In this document: positions 1-9,195 of the stretch, in pieces
Layout of the letters: each line of letters begins with the position of its first letter
How positions within the stretch are numbered: the stretch's first letter is position 1
NCBI GenBank assembly: GCA_903944085.1
Contig: CAJAQO010000123.1
Span: 1-35,855 of the forward strand
Direction of reading: 5' to 3'
Origin: an uncultured Verrucomicrobia subdivision 3 bacterium
Lineage (GTDB): Bacteria > Verrucomicrobiota > Verrucomicrobiia > Limisphaerales > UBA11358
Length of the DNA stretch: 35,855 nucleotides
Position numbers and translations under genes: made by a program
The notes under the pieces: generated by a model
What the model was told of the DNA's origin: nothing
The model's database searches: none
Seen by the model: the letters and a program-made list of their open reading frames with translations, nothing else

Positions 1-1
1 C

Positions 2-1303
2 GGCAATGGCACGAATCTGACTTCGCTCAATGCCAACAATCTGAACGGCGGCACGGTGCCGCTGGCACGTTTGAGCGGCATCACAAGCAGCCAGCTTGAT
101 GCCGCTACCTGGCAGCTCGCGACCAATCTGAACGGCGGCAGCGCGGCCTTGGCGAGCAATGTCGTCTCCGGCATCTCGCTGACGAACGCATTCATCACCG
201 GCTCGATTTTCGCGGGCAATGGCGGCGGTTTGACCAGCCTCAGCGCGGCGCAATTGGTCAGCATCGGCAATACGAACACCGGTGCCGGCGGAAATTTCTT
301 TGTCGGATCGGCGGGTAATTCAACTATGACCGGCTACAACAACACTGGTGCGGGCTTGCATGCTCTCAATGCCAATCTCGGCGGCATTGCCAACACGGCG
401 GTTGGCTTAAATGCGCTGCTGTCGAACACGACCGGGGCCAACAACACGGCCAACGGGGCTTATGCGCTGCAAGCCAGCATCAGTGGAAATAACAACACCG
501 CCAGCGGCGAACAGGCGCTTTACGCAAATACAAACGGAGCCAACAATACGGCCAGCGGAATCAACGCGCTTTATACAAACACGAGCGGCTCGGACAACAC
601 GGCTGCCGGGGCTTATGCTCTTCAGGCCAACACGAGCGGCTTCGGCAACACTGCGGTTGGGCACAATGCGCTCTATGCAAATTCGATCGGCTCCAACAAC
701 ATTGCGCTGGGCTTTCAAGCGGGCCAGGCGGTCACCGGCAGTTCCAACATTGACATCGGGAACACCGGTTTTTCGAGCGACGCCAATTTCATCCGTATCG
801 GCAGCGGTCAGAGCCAGGCTTACATCGCGGGCATTGCCGGCACCACGGTTGCCAGCGGTGTGGCGGTTTATGTGAATCCTTCCGGCCAGCTCGGCGTGCT
901 CACGTCTTCCGCCAAATTCAAACAGGACATCAAGCCCATGAATGACGCGAGCGATGTGCTGCTTTCATTGCATCCGGTGACTTTCAAATATCGACCGGCA
1001 TTCGATGTTCAGGGCATTCCGCAATTTGGCCTGATCGCCGAGGAGGTGGAAAAAGTGGATGCCGATTTGGTTGCGCACGATGACCACGGTGGAATTTTCA
1101 CCGTCCGCTACGAAGCGGTCAACGCGATGCTGCTGAATGAATTTCTCAAGCAGCATCGCCAGGTTGAAACGCAGAAGCAAGAGATCGAAAAGTTGAAACA
1201 GAAGGCTGATAAATGGGACGCGCTCGACCAGCAAAACAATTCACTGGTCGAACGATTGGGCCAACTGGAAGCCTTGGTGAAACAGCTTGCGACCGCGAAA
1301 TGA
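2..1303 (+). CDS. Repeat-rich surface/tail-fibre-like protein with C-terminal S74 (endosialidase chaperone) domain, 5' partial
   Basis: The reading frame is open from base 2 with no stop upstream, so the N-terminus lies outside the window; the first GTG (56) is probably internal. The visible protein is low-complexity and rich in Asn, Gly, Ala and Thr. It then has eight exact 17-residue repeats built on NTAxG..AL, like YadA-head or tail-fibre beta-solenoid repeats. From about residue 284 (numbered from base 56), SSAKFKQDIKPM followed by FGLIAEEVEKV is the signature of the intramolecular chaperone domain of peptidase family S74. In that family the domain drives trimerisation and is then cleaved off. 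The last 50 residues are a charged coiled coil (KQEIEKLKQKADKWDALDQQ). A surface or adhesion fibre is the likely role; a phage tail fibre is possible, but no phage genes are nearby. Family assignment of the C-terminus is firm; biological role is inferred. Confidence 0.85.
   Translation, partial: GNGTNLTSLNANNLNGGTVPLARLSGITSSQLDAATWQLATNLNGGSAALASNVVSGISLTNAFITGSIFAGNGGGLTSLSAAQLVSIGNTNTGAGGNFFVGSAGNSTMTGYNNTGAGLHALNANLGGIANTAVGLNALLSNTTGANNTANGAYALQASISGNNNTASGEQALYANTNGANNTASGINALYTNTSGSDNTAAGAYALQANTSGFGNTAVGHNALYANSIGSNNIALGFQAGQAVTGSSNIDIGNTGFSSDANFIRIGSGQSQAYIAGIAGTTVASGVAVYVNPSGQLGVLTSSAKFKQDIKPMNDASDVLLSLHPVTFKYRPAFDVQGIPQFGLIAEEVEKVDADLVAHDDHGGIFTVRYEAVNAMLLNEFLKQHRQVETQKQEIEKLKQKADKWDALDQQNNSLVERLGQLEALVKQLATAK
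341..748 (+). repeat. Eight in-frame 51-bp repeats (17-aa units) in the surface protein
   Basis: The Asn of the NT(A/G)xG motif recurs exactly every 17 residues (residues 96, 113, 130, 147, 164, 181, 198 and 215, counted from base 56). This gives 8 x 51 bp without an indel. Each unit reads roughly NNTASGxxALYANTxGx. The regular period fits stacked coils of a beta-roll or solenoid stalk. Confidence 0.85.
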
Positions 1304-1367
1304 GCAATCCTTGAAAACTTCTTTTGTTTATTATTCTTGCGGATTCCTGCCAGCAGCCAGGCTGGCT

Positions 1368-1736
1368 TCAGGGCCGCTGGAATTGTCTTGCCGCCGCCGA
1401 TAGATGGTTCGCCGGATACGGCAGCGCCACGGATGCTGGTTCCTCGGCGGCAGGCTGGCGCGCGCCAATCGAGGTGGCAATGAGGCCGTAGAGTTCGTAA
1501 AATCCGAGGCGGTTGACCGCTTCGAAAATATCGGTGGTCCGTTCCGTGCCGCTGAAAAATCCGTTGTTGCAGCGCTTGAGGGTTTCGGCGGTGAGCGACG
1601 GGTCGTTGCTGATGAACTCGACGATGCGATCAATATCGCGGTCCGGATCGCGGAACAGGTCAAGCAGTTGAATGGCCGCAATCGAGTCGGCTGGCAGGGA
1701 TTCGGCGCGATAGGTGGAATGGCTGAAATTCTCCAT
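1368..1736 (-). CDS. Short HDOD-domain protein (half-length)
   Basis: The 122-residue product contains the front half of an HDOD domain: LLDLFRDPDRDIDRIVEFI, then SNDPSLTAETLKRCNNGFF, then AVNRLGFYELYGLIATS. HDOD domains are signalling or output modules related to HD phosphohydrolases but usually without catalytic residues, and normally span about 200 residues. Here the similarity ends near residue 75 and a short Pro/Ala-rich tail follows. I chose the ATG at 1736; an in-frame TTG lies two codons upstream. No clear Shine-Dalgarno sequence is seen. The gene converges on the S74 protein gene. It may be a genuine short form or a truncated remnant; the other frame below it shows no continuing HDOD sequence. 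Confidence 0.6.
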   Translation of the reverse strand: MENFSHSTYRAESLPADSIAAIQLLDLFRDPDRDIDRIVEFISNDPSLTAETLKRCNNGFFSGTERTTDIFEAVNRLGFYELYGLIATSIGARQPAAEEPASVALPYPANHLSAAARQFQRP

Positions 1737-2010
1737 AATCAAGTGGTGTTAGCGATCCAGCACCCGCTGCGGCTGGCGGGTTCCGACTGGCTTCAGAAAA
1801 ATTCTTTTGACCGATTTCATTTTAATTAACCGTATTGTTAATCGGCAATTATCGAGCGGAGTAAAAGACTTTTCGGACCAATTTCCAACCACGGTTTTCG
1901 GCGAGAGCGGCCGTGGGCGCCGCAACCGAACTATTTCGTCACACGCCGAGGCTTTAGCTGGGCAGCGTTTCAGCCGATATCAATGTTGGCCGGCAAAACA
2001 AGCCTGAATT

Positions 2011-2268
2011 ATGAATATGGAAAATGTTCGCCACGGATTGATTCACACGCGCCGCATCATCAACCGCTTTGGAAATGCCTGGCTGATCCGCAGCGAGAGC
2101 GGAAAGCATGAGTTGGTCGGCGGCAGCGATGATGATTACACGGCCGCCAAAGAATGGGTCTCAATTTTCGCCCATGACATCGTATTCAGCCGGGCTGAAA
2201 AACGCCTGCGCCAAGCCCGGTTTGGCTTTGATGTCCCGATCGTCCGGTTTTCGCGTCTGGCAAATTAG
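2011..2268 (+). CDS. Small hypothetical protein
   Basis: The 85-residue product has no recognisable catalytic motif. It is mixed and charged, and reads like a soluble globular protein (MNMENVRHGLIHTRRIINRF, then GNAWLIRSESGKHELVGG). Its stop codon (TAG, 2266-2268) overlaps the stop of the convergent GH2 gene (TTA read on the other strand, 2265-2267). This tight convergent arrangement and the ordinary amino-acid composition support a real gene. No function can be assigned. The 270 bp upstream (1740-2010) are less GC-rich and could hold its promoter, but I see no clear -35/-10 pair. Confidence 0.5.
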   Translation: MNMENVRHGLIHTRRIINRFGNAWLIRSESGKHELVGGSDDDYTAAKEWVSIFAHDIVFSRAEKRLRQARFGFDVPIVRFSRLAN

Positions 2269-5200
2269 TTGCCGGTCAGCCGGAAAAATTGGCTGCCAGA
2301 ACCAACCGGCAAGGTGACGTTGAATTGCGCGTTGTTGCTGCCAACGACGTTGGTGATCGGCACCCAGAAAATTGGCGACGTCAAATTAGTCGTGGCATAT
2401 AACACCCAGTCGTTCGCCCAGCCCGGCCAGCTCAAAGTCAGCAAGCCGGCGCTGAGGCTGAAGCCGATCACTGGCTTGGGCAGGAACACGCCCACCGCCG
2501 CGGAGTTGACGCTGTAGCCGCAGGCGCTGACCGCAGACACGGCATAGTAGTTGGTGATGCCGCTGATGGCGTTCGTGTCCACAAAGCTGCTGGCAGTCAG
2601 CCCGGTTGCGATGAGATTAAAAGTCCCGCTCGCGTTGGTGGCCGACCAAAAATTGTAACTGGCTGCGCCAGCGACCGGCATCCAATTACAGGTTATCTTC
2701 CGGTTGCCGGCGGTCGCCACCAGACCGGTCGGAACTGCCGGAGCCGCACCGCTGCCCAAGCCATATTTGCACTTCAATGCGTTTTCTTCGGCGGTGCGGT
2801 CACTGTCGGCTAGCGGCGTGTTGAAAATTTTAACTTCGGCAATATCGCCCGTCAGAAAGTTGATCAATGTTTGTTGCGCGCCCAAAACCAACTGCGTGGG
2901 CGAAGTCAGCGACTGCGTGCCGCCCGTGGCCGTCCCGGCTTGCACTCCATCCACATAAAGCACCAGCGCGCCGCTGCTCCGCGTCCGCTTGAAGGTCATG
3001 ATGTGCGGCTGCCCGTTGTTGTAGCCGGAACTGGAAGAAACCACCGTTGTATCCGGATTGCCGGTTCCCGCCAGCAGCACGCCATTGGTATTGAGACTGG
3101 TGCCGAAGTCATCAACCACGCCACTTACTTCCCCATTGACCAATCCCGCGCCTTGATAATATGCCGTGCCGGTGCCGATGCCTTTGCTGGCGCGAAACAC
3201 GCAGATGATGGTGAAATCATCCTGCACTGGACGATTGAAAGCCAGATAAGTGCTGTTCGCCGAAGTGAACCGCACCACCGGCAGCCCGTTCATGGCTCCC
3301 GTCACATACGTCGGTTGCTGGCCGGTAGTAACCTGCGTGGCGTTGTTGGTATTACCGCTGACATCACGCCAGGTGGACACCGGCGCGCCGTTGGCCAAAC
3401 CCGTGATCGCATCAGCCTTGAACCAAGTTGTGAGCGCAAAAGGCGTAGCACTCACCTCGCTGGAATTGTTGCCCGAACCGAAGTAGTTCGCGGCCGCCAC
3501 AACGTAGTAATAAGTCGTGCCGTTCACCGCGTTCGTGTCGGTATAAGTGGTCGCCGACGTGATGCCAATGACGTTATAAGTTCCGCCGCTGGTGATTGAG
3601 CGGCTTACCACATAGCTCGTCGCCCAAGCTGGCGCGCTCCAACTTAAAGTCACTTGCGCACTGCTGGTCGTGGCCGTCAGATTCGTCGGCGCGACGGGCG
3701 GAAAAGCGCTGTTGTAATAAAGCGCGGATATTTCATTGTTGCCCAAGGCCCGGTTGAAAATCTGAATCTCATCCAGGCTGCCGTTGAAATAGCCGCCGCC
3801 CGAGGCGATTTGACCAAAATACAGTTTCGTCGAAGCCGTCAGCAAATTCGTGTTGCCCGTGCCGGTGGCTTCCAGATTACCGTCCACATAAACGCTCATC
3901 GCGCCGGTTGCCGCCACGCGGGTCGCCACGCATTGATGCCAGGATCCGTCATTGATGGCTTTGCCGGAGGCAATGGTCGTGTCGGGATTCCCGACCCCAA
4001 ATGCAAACTTATTGCCGACCAGCGCCGTTCCGAAATCGTTGTTGACTAAGGTGACATCCCCGTCCACCAAGCCGGCTCCCCGATACCATTGTCCCGTGCC
4101 GCCGGTCTGGAGAGTTTTGACCCAGAACGCGATGCTAAAATCACTGCTGATCAAGTTGCTGATTTGGACGTAATTATTGACGCCGTTAAAACTTAGACAG
4201 CCATTGATCTGGCCGCTGGCATTCCAACTCGCGCCACTTACGATCCCATTATTGCCACTTCCGGTGGCATCTATGGCGATAACTCCATTCGTCGCATCCA
4301 ACGGCCAATAACCCAGGTTATCCGTGGGCACTGTCAGCGTGTTTGCCACCAATTTCTTTTTGGCAATGCCCACATCAATGTTTTGTCCGCCCGTGGTCTG
4401 ATGGCAATGCACGGCAATCAGATTAGAGCCGTTGGGAATCAAGGCGTTCATGCCAGCGGTATTCATTGGCAGCAGAACATACGCCGTAGAATAACCGGTG
4501 GCGGAACCGGCCAACACGCCGTTGAGATAGATTTCGCAATCCTCGTCATGAAAACAATTGAACACGAGATTGCTTAAATCGTTTGTGGAAAGGTTACCCA
4601 AAGTGAATTGAGTGCGTATCCAAATGTTTGAATTATTCCAGGTTGTGCGCACCACCGCGCCCGGCGTGCCGGCTGTGCCAAAGCCGGCTTGCCCGGAACT
4701 CCAACTCGAAGCATCAAAATTAGTGGCATACCAATTCGCGGGAATAGTGTTGGTTGTGTTGCTGGTGGTATAGCTCCAAGGGCGGCCAGCATTCTGGGAA
4801 GTCGGCAAAACGTCCGTTAAGTATAGTGTTCCGGTAATGGCTTTCTGGTTGGAAATATTTATTTTATTAAGATCAGGTTTCAGCAACCGGTCATAAGTCA
4901 TTAGTCCGTTGCACTCGTTTTCCACATCGGTGATCTGCGTGTAGATGGCTGCATTCAAGCCGCCGTTCGCGGCGGTTTTGAAATTAACCGCTTCGCTGAT
5001 GTAGGAATCATAAAGCTGGGCGATGTTATCGAGCGAGCTGGCCATCAGGTAGCCTGTCCCGGCCTGAGCCGCATTCCATAAGTGGCCGGTCACATGCCAG
5101 GCAATGCCGCCAAATTCGCCATCCACCGGCGCTTGCGTGGTGCTGATGGGATCACCCGGATCAGGATAGCTATGGGAATCGAGAACATCGCCCGCACCCA

Positions 5201-6614
5201 CCCAATTGTTGCCGCTCGCCTGGTTGCACAGTCGTGAAGGATCCAGCGCCTTTACCAAATTAACCAGATAAGTGGTATTAGTTTGGCCGTAAGTTCCATT
5301 TTCCGACTGGCCCTGGCCCTCGTTGAAAACATCCCACATGATGATCGCCGGACTATTCCAATGGTTGGTGACTAGGCACGTCAATTCGGCGATAAACTGG
5401 AACGGATCAATCTGCTTCGGGCTGCCCGTGTAAGAATTGCAGCTCGGCATATCCTGCCAAACCATGATGCCCAGTTTGTCCGCCCAATAATACCAGCGCT
5501 GCCGTTCCACTTTGATATGCTTGCGAACAGTATTAAAACCCAGCGCTTTTTCTTCCTGGATATCGTAAGCCAGCGCGGCATCGGTGGGCGCCGTGTAAAT
5601 TCCGTCCGGCCAGAAGCCTTGATCGAGCGGCCCCATTTCAAACAACACTTGGTTGTTCAGCAGCATTTTCGGAATGCCGCCCACCTTGCTGACCGAAATT
5701 TTCCGCATTCCAAAGTAACTGGTCACCGTGTCATTGGTCACGCCGTTGTGGACGACTGAAATTTGGAGGTCATACAAAAACGGGCTGGTCGGCGACCATA
5801 GTTTCGGATTGGCAATCGGAATATCCAACTCCGTTTGCGGATTGCCGTTCGTCGTAGCGACCACCGTGCCGGTGTCCAGCACCGTGGCCGAAACGGTGAC
5901 TCCACTGGTGGCATAAGTATTGACTGTGAGTCGCAGGCGGGAGTTATCCACGTCGGGAATGATGGAAAGATTTTGAATCCCAAAACCATCCACCGGCTCC
6001 AGCCACACGGGCTGCCAGATGCCGGAGGACGAAGTATACATAATACCTCCCGGATAAAGTGTTTGTTTGCCCCGCGGTTCGCCCATGCTGTCCTCCGGGC
6101 TGTAAACTTGCACGATCAATTCCTGCGCGCCGTTGCCGCTCAAGTAAGGCGTGATGTCATAGCTGAACGGATCATAGCCGCCTTTGTGCAGGCCGACACT
6201 TTGACCGTTGATATAAACTTGCGACTGCCAGTTCACCGCGTCGAGATGCAGAATGATCCGCTTGCCGCTCCAAGCCGGCGGCACGGTGAACGTCTGGCGA
6301 TACCACGACCAAGCATAATACTGCATGACGCCGGAAATCGCCGACTCCATCGGGTAAGGCACCAGAATCTGGCCGGACAAAGTCTTGTTGGTCGGGACGG
6401 CATCCGTGTTGGTGACGCCGGCCTGAAACTGCCAGATGCCATTCAAATTCAGCCAGTTTGTTCTGACCATTTGCGGTCGCGGATATTCCGGCAGCGGCGC
6501 ATTCGTATCAATGAGGCTGGCCCAGCGCGTCATCAGCGGTCCCTGTTTCATCTGCCAGGCACCCGCTTCGGTGGCGAGCAGCAGACTGGCCAACCACGGA
6601 AAAAACCGTTTCAT
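2265..6614 (-). CDS. Secreted glycoside hydrolase family 2 enzyme with LamG and fibronectin III modules
   Basis: The product is 1449 residues from the chosen ATG (6614), which starts a signal peptide (MKRFFPWLASLLLATEAGAW); upstream in-frame starts at 6638 and 6701 would lengthen the N-terminus. In order it has a GH2 sugar-binding jelly roll (~55-200), an immunoglobulin-like domain (~205-305) and a TIM barrel. The barrel carries the acid/base Glu in WDVFNEGQG (~E432) and a candidate nucleophile Glu in DGEFGG (~E500). Then come a galactose-binding-like segment (~610-750), a LamG domain (~770-965), FN3 (~973-1058), a second LamG (~1065-1290), FN3 (~1293-1375) and a terminal beta module ending FFRLTGN. 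GH2 enzymes are retaining beta-galactosidases, glucuronidases and mannosidases; the exact substrate cannot be read. Export and carbohydrate-binding modules point to extracellular polysaccharide breakdown. Confidence 0.9.
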   Translation of the reverse strand: MKRFFPWLASLLLATEAGAWQMKQGPLMTRWASLIDTNAPLPEYPRPQMVRTNWLNLNGIWQFQAGVTNTDAVPTNKTLSGQILVPYPMESAISGVMQYYAWSWYRQTFTVPPAWSGKRIILHLDAVNWQSQVYINGQSVGLHKGGYDPFSYDITPYLSGNGAQELIVQVYSPEDSMGEPRGKQTLYPGGIMYTSSSGIWQPVWLEPVDGFGIQNLSIIPDVDNSRLRLTVNTYATSGVTVSATVLDTGTVVATTNGNPQTELDIPIANPKLWSPTSPFLYDLQISVVHNGVTNDTVTSYFGMRKISVSKVGGIPKMLLNNQVLFEMGPLDQGFWPDGIYTAPTDAALAYDIQEEKALGFNTVRKHIKVERQRWYYWADKLGIMVWQDMPSCNSYTGSPKQIDPFQFIAELTCLVTNHWNSPAIIMWDVFNEGQGQSENGTYGQTNTTYLVNLVKALDPSRLCNQASGNNWVGAGDVLDSHSYPDPGDPISTTQAPVDGEFGGIAWHVTGHLWNAAQAGTGYLMASSLDNIAQLYDSYISEAVNFKTAANGGLNAAIYTQITDVENECNGLMTYDRLLKPDLNKINISNQKAITGTLYLTDVLPTSQNAGRPWSYTTSNTTNTIPANWYATNFDASSWSSGQAGFGTAGTPGAVVRTTWNNSNIWIRTQFTLGNLSTNDLSNLVFNCFHDEDCEIYLNGVLAGSATGYSTAYVLLPMNTAGMNALIPNGSNLIAVHCHQTTGGQNIDVGIAKKKLVANTLTVPTDNLGYWPLDATNGVIAIDATGSGNNGIVSGASWNASGQINGCLSFNGVNNYVQISNLISSDFSIAFWVKTLQTGGTGQWYRGAGLVDGDVTLVNNDFGTALVGNKFAFGVGNPDTTIASGKAINDGSWHQCVATRVAATGAMSVYVDGNLEATGTGNTNLLTASTKLYFGQIASGGGYFNGSLDEIQIFNRALGNNEISALYYNSAFPPVAPTNLTATTSSAQVTLSWSAPAWATSYVVSRSITSGGTYNVIGITSATTYTDTNAVNGTTYYYVVAAANYFGSGNNSSEVSATPFALTTWFKADAITGLANGAPVSTWRDVSGNTNNATQVTTGQQPTYVTGAMNGLPVVRFTSANSTYLAFNRPVQDDFTIICVFRASKGIGTGTAYYQGAGLVNGEVSGVVDDFGTSLNTNGVLLAGTGNPDTTVVSSSSGYNNGQPHIMTFKRTRSSGALVLYVDGVQAGTATGGTQSLTSPTQLVLGAQQTLINFLTGDIAEVKIFNTPLADSDRTAEENALKCKYGLGSGAAPAVPTGLVATAGNRKITCNWMPVAGAASYNFWSATNASGTFNLIATGLTASSFVDTNAISGITNYYAVSAVSACGYSVNSAAVGVFLPKPVIGFSLSAGLLTLSWPGWANDWVLYATTNLTSPIFWVPITNVVGSNNAQFNVTLPVGSGSQFFRLTGN

Positions 6615-6888
6615 TTGCGAAATCAACTGGTGGCTCATAAATAAAATGCTTGCCGACGCGGGCGTTTTCAATGGCTTGAGAATTTTCCGGCGCAAGCCCA
6701 TTCAGCGGCTGAACGTGCTTTGAATCAATCCCATCCGGTCGGTGCCGGCAATGGACAGCGGTGAAAATTCAGTCTCGTAAATTAACGGCGTTTCCGGCCA
6801 GCGTCATGTGGCATGAAAAGGCCACATTCGTTGACGCCGCCGTCCGGATCGCTGCTAGCTTGCTAGACGAGCCGCGTTTCCCGACTAT

Positions 6889-6907
6889 GTTCAATCTGTG
6901 TTTGAAC
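6889..6907. promoter_or_regulatory. Inverted repeat GTTCAA-N7-TTGAAC over the uvrB start
   Basis: Two perfect 6-bp half-sites flank 7 bp and span the GTG start codon of uvrB (6898). GTTC/GAAC half-sites are used by LexA repressors of several phyla, and uvrB is a classic SOS gene, so an operator is conceivable. Part of the repeat is coding sequence, so chance is not excluded. Confidence 0.3.
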
Positions 6908-8919
6908 TCGTTTCCGATTACGCGCCCGCCGGCGACCAGCCGCAGGCGATTGAAAAGCTGACCGCCGGAATTATTTCCGGCGCGAAGCACCAGACCTTGC
7001 TTGGCGTCACCGGTTCGGGAAAAACTTTCACGGTCGCGAACGTCATCCGAAACATCAACAAGCCCACGCTCGTCATCTCGCACAATAAGACGCTGGCCGC
7101 GCAGCTCTACGCCGAGTTCAAAAGTTTTTTCCCGCACAACGCCGTCGAATACTTCGTCAGCTACTTTGATTTTTACCAGCCGGAAGCCTACATCCCGCGC
7201 ACCGACACATTCATCGAAAAAGATTCCAGCGTGAACGACGACATCGAGCGGATGCGGCTGTCCACGATGGCGTCGTTATTCACGCGGCGCGATGTCATTG
7301 TCGTCGCCAGCGTGTCGTGCATTTACGGCATTGGCAGCAAGGAGGATTACGCGGCGATGGTGATTCCCGTCCGCGTCGGCTTGGAATTATCGCGTGAACA
7401 ACTGCTCTCGCGTATGGTGGACTTGCAGTATTCGCGCAACGACATCGCCTTCGAGCGCGGCAATTTCCGAGTGCGCGGCGACACCGTGGAAGTCTGGCCC
7501 GCCGGCCGCGAAGATGGTTTGCGCATCGAATTTTTCGGCGACACCATCGAAAAGCTCACCCGCTTCGAACCGTTGACCGGCAGGAAAATCGAGTCGCTGC
7601 AAGGCAATATGATTTTTCCGGCGAAACAATTTGTGACGACCGGCGACAAAATGAAACGCGCGCTGCTGGCCATCCGCGAGGAACTGGGAATTCGCATCGC
7701 GGAATTTGAGCGCGATGGAAAACTGCTCGAAGCCCAGCGGATCAAAATGCGGACGGAATTTGATTTGGAAATGATGGAGGAAATGGGTTTCTGCTCGGGC
7801 ATTGAAAATTATTCCCGGCACATCGCCAACCGTCCGCCCGGCTCGCGCCCGACGACGCTGTTTGATTTTTTCCCGGATGATTATCTGCTCGTGATTGACG
7901 AATCGCACGTCACGGTTTCGCAAATTGGCGGAATGTATGAAGGCGACAAGTCGCGCAAAACCGTTTTGGTGGATCACGGTTTTCGCCTGCCGAGCGCGCT
8001 GGACAACCGGCCGCTGAATTTTCTGGAATTTCAAGGACTGCAAAACCAGACGATTTACGTCAGCGCCACGCCCGCGCCACGCGAAATCGGTTGGTCGCAA
8101 GGCAAAGTCGCGGAACTCGTCGTGCGCCCGACCGGTTTGATTGATCCCAAAGTCACGCTCAAGCCGCTCAAGGGGCAAATTGATGATTTGATGGAAGAAG
8201 TCCGCAAGCGCAGCGACAAAAAAGAGCGCACGCTCGTCACCACTTTGACCAAACGCACCGCCGAGGAATTGACCGATTATCTGCGCGACATCGGCATCCG
8301 CGTGCAATACCTGCACAGCGACATTGACGCGATTGAGCGCGTGGAAATTCTCCGCTCGCTGCGCAAAGGCGAGTTTGATGTGCTCGTCGGCATCAATCTT
8401 CTGCGCGAAGGACTGGATTTGCCGGAAGTGTCGCTCGTGGCGATTCTGGACGCGGACAAGGAAGGTTTTCTGCGCAGCGAAACCAGCTTGATCCAAACCG
8501 CCGGCCGCGCCGCAAGGCATTTGAACGGCGAAGTCATTTTGTATGCCGACGTGATGACGGACAGCATCAAGAAATTTCTCGCCGTCACCGAAAAACGCCG
8601 CGCGCGGCAGATCGCCTACAACACCGAACACGGCATCACGCCGCGCAGCGTGGTCCGCGCGGTGGAAGAAAGCCTGGCGGTTCAAGAAGATCAGCACGCG
8701 GCGGCGACCGGCTTGTTGCGCGAAACCACGACCGACTTGGATTTCACTGAAACGATCCGCGAACTCGAGGAGGAAATGTTGAAGGCCGCCGAGGATTTGC
8801 AGTTTGAAAAAGCTGCGCTGCTCCGCGACCAGATCAAGGAACTGAAACACATGATGGACGGCACGAAATCCGAAACGAAGCCGGTGAGTTATCGGAAATC
8901 AAAACGGGCGAGGAAATAG
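6898..8919 (+). CDS. uvrB: UvrABC excinuclease subunit B
   Basis: This 673-residue protein is full length for UvrB, the helicase-like damage-verification subunit of nucleotide excision repair. It works with UvrA in damage loading and recruits UvrC for incision. Visible motifs are the Walker A GVTGSGKTFT near residue 40, the beta-hairpin region YFDFYQPEAYIPRTDTFIEKD-like near residue 90, the DESH box (VIDESHV), helicase motifs V and VI (GINLLREGLDLPE, QTAGRAAR) and a C-terminal UVR motif (LEEEMLKAAEDLQFEKAA). The GTG start at 6898 gives the standard N-terminus MFELVSDYAPAGDQP. The gene is single and divergent from the GH2 gene across about 280 bp; its start codon lies inside an inverted repeat. 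Confidence 0.98.
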   Translation: MFELVSDYAPAGDQPQAIEKLTAGIISGAKHQTLLGVTGSGKTFTVANVIRNINKPTLVISHNKTLAAQLYAEFKSFFPHNAVEYFVSYFDFYQPEAYIPRTDTFIEKDSSVNDDIERMRLSTMASLFTRRDVIVVASVSCIYGIGSKEDYAAMVIPVRVGLELSREQLLSRMVDLQYSRNDIAFERGNFRVRGDTVEVWPAGREDGLRIEFFGDTIEKLTRFEPLTGRKIESLQGNMIFPAKQFVTTGDKMKRALLAIREELGIRIAEFERDGKLLEAQRIKMRTEFDLEMMEEMGFCSGIENYSRHIANRPPGSRPTTLFDFFPDDYLLVIDESHVTVSQIGGMYEGDKSRKTVLVDHGFRLPSALDNRPLNFLEFQGLQNQTIYVSATPAPREIGWSQGKVAELVVRPTGLIDPKVTLKPLKGQIDDLMEEVRKRSDKKERTLVTTLTKRTAEELTDYLRDIGIRVQYLHSDIDAIERVEILRSLRKGEFDVLVGINLLREGLDLPEVSLVAILDADKEGFLRSETSLIQTAGRAARHLNGEVILYADVMTDSIKKFLAVTEKRRARQIAYNTEHGITPRSVVRAVEESLAVQEDQHAAATGLLRETTTDLDFTETIRELEEEMLKAAEDLQFEKAALLRDQIKELKHMMDGTKSETKPVSYRKSKRARK

Positions 8920-9195
8920 CGCCGCTGAGAACGTCACTCATCTTCAAACATTTTTCCTTCTCGCCTTTTCAAACGCGTTTTCACTGTTTCCAAAATGAAT
9001 TTGAAATCATCAAATGGATAATTTGAACCTTCGAGACCAGAAAAGTGAGAACCTCCAACCTAAATCGAATCAAGGTCTTTGCAGACGGCCCACCAGCGCA
9101 GCAGCATATTCCAAGATTTCGCCCCTGACGGGGTTGTTAAACCGGCAAAAAGCGCCTGTTTTGTATAAAGCTCTGTGAACAAGCCTGTTTCACGG
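8920..9195. other. Gene-free stretch after uvrB
   Basis: No convincing gene is seen between uvrB and the 21-bp repeat array; frames here are short or low in coding character. The segment contains an AT-richer patch with a direct AATTTGAA repeat near 8998-9030. No clear terminator hairpin with a T-run was found. Confidence 0.5.

Noticed and set aside
1-2268. Prophage end suggested by the S74 domain
   Set aside because: No other phage structural, lysis or integrase gene is seen, and S74 domains are common in bacterial surface proteins.
7387-8850. 487-residue minus-strand gene
   Set aside because: It is antisense to the certain uvrB gene and has the Phe/His/Arg-rich composition of a shadow frame.
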